Source of the DNA: Pseudolabrys sp.
Lineage (GTDB): Bacteria > Pseudomonadota > Alphaproteobacteria > Rhizobiales > Xanthobacteraceae
Assembly: GCA_029945495.1 (NCBI GenBank)
Contig: JAQSCR010000593.1
Span: 1-8,156, forward strand
Length of the DNA stretch: 8,156 nt
Reading direction: 5' to 3'
A program made the position numbers and the translations under genes. The notes beneath the pieces are model-generated. The model had not been told where the DNA came from and ran no database searches. It saw nothing but the letters and a program-made list of their open reading frames with translations. Shown in pieces: positions 6,605 to 8,156 of the stretch (positions are counted from its first letter, which is position 1; each line of letters begins with the position of its first letter).

Positions 6605-8156
6605 GCTTCGATCGCCCTGCCCTTGAGCGCGAACATGCCGCGCGGCCGCTTCTGGATGAACAGGATGATGAACACCAGGATGGCGATCTTGCCGAGCACC
6701 GCGCCGGCGAAGGGTTCGAGGAATTTATTGGCGATGCCGAGCGTCAGCGCGCCGACCAGCGTGCCCCACAAATTGCCGACACCGCCGAACACCACCACCA
6801 TGAAGCTGTCGATGATGTAGCCCTGCCCCAGGTTCGGACTGACGTTGTCGATCTGCGACAGCGCCACGCCGGCGATGCCGGCGATGCCGGAGCCCAAGCC
6901 GAAGGTGAGCGCATCGATGCGCGCGGTGCGGATGCCGACGGCGGCGGCCATCTGCCGGTTCTGCGTCACCGCCCGCATTTCCAGGCCGAGCCTCGTGAAG
7001 CGCAGCATGGCGAGCAGCGCGACGAAGACAATGGCAGTGAAGAGGATGATCCACATGCGGTTATAGGTGATGAGAATGCCGCCGAGATCGAAGGCGCCCG
7101 ACATCCAGGATGGATTGCCGACTTCCTTGTTGGTCGGGCCGAAGGCGCCGCGCACCGCCTGCTGCAACACCAGCGAGATGCCCCAGGTGGCGAGCAAGGT
7201 TTCGAGCGGGCGGCCGTACAGGAAGCGGATGACGCTGCGCTCGATGAAAATGCCGACGATCGCCGACACCAGGAAGGCCAGCGGCAGCGCGATGGCCAGC
7301 GAATAGTCGAACAAAGCTGGATAGCGGGTGCGGATGATCTCCTGCACCACGAAGGTGGTGTAGGCACCCAGCATCACCATCTCACCGTGCGCCATGTTGA
7401 TGACGCCCATGACGCCGAAGGTGATGGCCAGGCCAATGGCCGCGAGCAGCAGCACCGAGCCGAGCGACAGGCCGTACCAGGCGTTCTGCACCGTGTTCCA
7501 GATCGCCAGGCTGCGCTCGATCTTGCCCTTAGCGGCGGCGGCGGCGGCGCGCACATCGGCCGGCGCATCGGCCGGCAGGCCATCCAGCAAGGCCAGCGAA
7601 TCCTGGTCGCCGCGGAGGCGAATGATCTCGATGGCGGCGATCTTGTCGGGCGCGGTCGAATCGTCCGCGGTCAGCACGATGGCGGCGCGCGCTTCGTTGA
7701 GCACTTTCCTGACGCGGTCGAGCTTCTCGGCGGCGAGCGCCTTCTCCACCGCCGGCAGCACGGCGGCGTCGCGCGACTTGAACACCGCTTGTGCCGCCTC
7801 GTAGCGCTTGGCCGGATCCGGCGCCATCATTGTCAGCGCGCCATTGGCGGCGCCAAGGACGCCGCGCAGCCGGTTGTTGACGCGGACGTTATCGAGATCG
7901 TCGGGCGCCGCGCCGTCGAGCGGCTTGCCGGTTGAGGCATCGATCAACTTTTCATCGGCGGTCTTGACGATGACCTTCTTGTCCTTGGCGCTGAACATCA
8001 GCCGCCCGTCCTGCAGCGCCTGGATCAGCGGCGCGGCATAAGGATTGCCGCTGGTCGCGACCGCGGTGATGGCGTCGGCGGTGTCGGCGAAATCGTCGGT
8101 GGTGAATTTCTCCAACGCCTCTTCGTAAGGTCCGGCGTGAGCAAGTCCCGCGGCGC
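6601..8156 (-). CDS. urtB: Urea ABC transporter permease UrtB, 5' end cut by window edge
   Basis: LivH-like inner-membrane permease of the urea importer. 517 residues are visible and the frame is open to the window edge. A TTG at 8115 could be taken as a start, but in-frame sequence upstream of it reads AAGLAHAGPYEEAL, which looks like the end of a signal peptide (AHA before G) and the first mature residues. The true start is therefore probably about 15-25 codons outside the window. The first roughly 210 visible residues form a soluble Ala-rich domain (APLIQALQDGRLMFSAKDKK, NNRLRGVLGAANGAL, YEAAQAVFKSRDAAVLPAVEKAL) that should be outside the cytoplasm. This extension is typical of urea UrtB and absent from LivH. 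The permease part follows, with GVINMAHGEMVMLGAY, a coupling loop around EMRAVTQNRQMAAAVGI, and VVFGGVGNLWGTLVGAL. The C-terminus overlaps urtC by four bases. Confidence 0.96.
   Translation of the reverse strand, partial: AAGLAHAGPYEEALEKFTTDDFADTADAITAVATSGNPYAAPLIQALQDGRLMFSAKDKKVIVKTADEKLIDASTGKPLDGAAPDDLDNVRVNNRLRGVLGAANGALTMMAPDPAKRYEAAQAVFKSRDAAVLPAVEKALAAEKLDRVRKVLNEARAAIVLTADDSTAPDKIAAIEIIRLRGDQDSLALLDGLPADAPADVRAAAAAAKGKIERSLAIWNTVQNAWYGLSLGSVLLLAAIGLAITFGVMGVINMAHGEMVMLGAYTTFVVQEIIRTRYPALFDYSLAIALPLAFLVSAIVGIFIERSVIRFLYGRPLETLLATWGISLVLQQAVRGAFGPTNKEVGNPSWMSGAFDLGGILITYNRMWIILFTAIVFVALLAMLRFTRLGLEMRAVTQNRQMAAAVGIRTARIDALTFGLGSGIAGIAGVALSQIDNVSPNLGQGYIIDSFMVVVFGGVGNLWGTLVGALTLGIANKFLEPFAGAVLGKIAILVFIILFIQKRPRGMFALKGRAIEA

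Overview
The window carries one contiguous block of urea-use genes, all read from the minus strand. In transcription order (high to low coordinates) these are urtB (5' end outside the window), urtC, urtD, urtE, ureD, ureA, a 60-residue secreted or membrane small protein, ureB and ureC (3' end outside the window). The first half encodes the membrane and ATPase parts of a urea ABC importer of the branched-chain amino-acid type. The second half encodes the three nickel urease subunits and the accessory protein UreD. Imported urea would therefore be hydrolysed to ammonia and CO2 by an enzyme from the same locus. The substrate-binding gene urtA and the accessory genes ureE/F/G would be expected just outside the two edges.

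The organism looks like an alphaproteobacterium of the Rhizobiales, most likely Bradyrhizobiaceae or Xanthobacteraceae-like. The evidence is high GC with strong GC3 bias (which produces many long antisense shadow frames), the urt-ure gene order, the protein sequences, and three kinds of intergenic palindrome of the sort dispersed through those genomes. The species cannot be fixed from this window.

Layout by coordinate: 1-1662 ureC (about 15 C-terminal codons missing); 1663-2034 an unusually long non-core gap with palindromes, a terminator-like hairpin and a weak 39-codon candidate; 2035-2340 ureB; 2347-2529 a His-rich small protein; 2540-2842 ureA; 2858-3682 ureD (GTG start); 3683-3833 a pair of inverted G/C-rich hairpins; 3834-4529 urtE; 4530-4678 a 126-bp palindromic element; 4679-5434 urtD; 5444-6604 urtC; 6601-8156 urtB.

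The core genes are ordinary and intact, with the urease active-site residues and the ABC motifs present. No wholly new system is visible. The parts worth a second look are the small His-rich protein between ureA and ureB, the 372-bp ureB-ureC gap, and the fact that three different palindromic repeat types sit at three junctions inside what is probably one operon.
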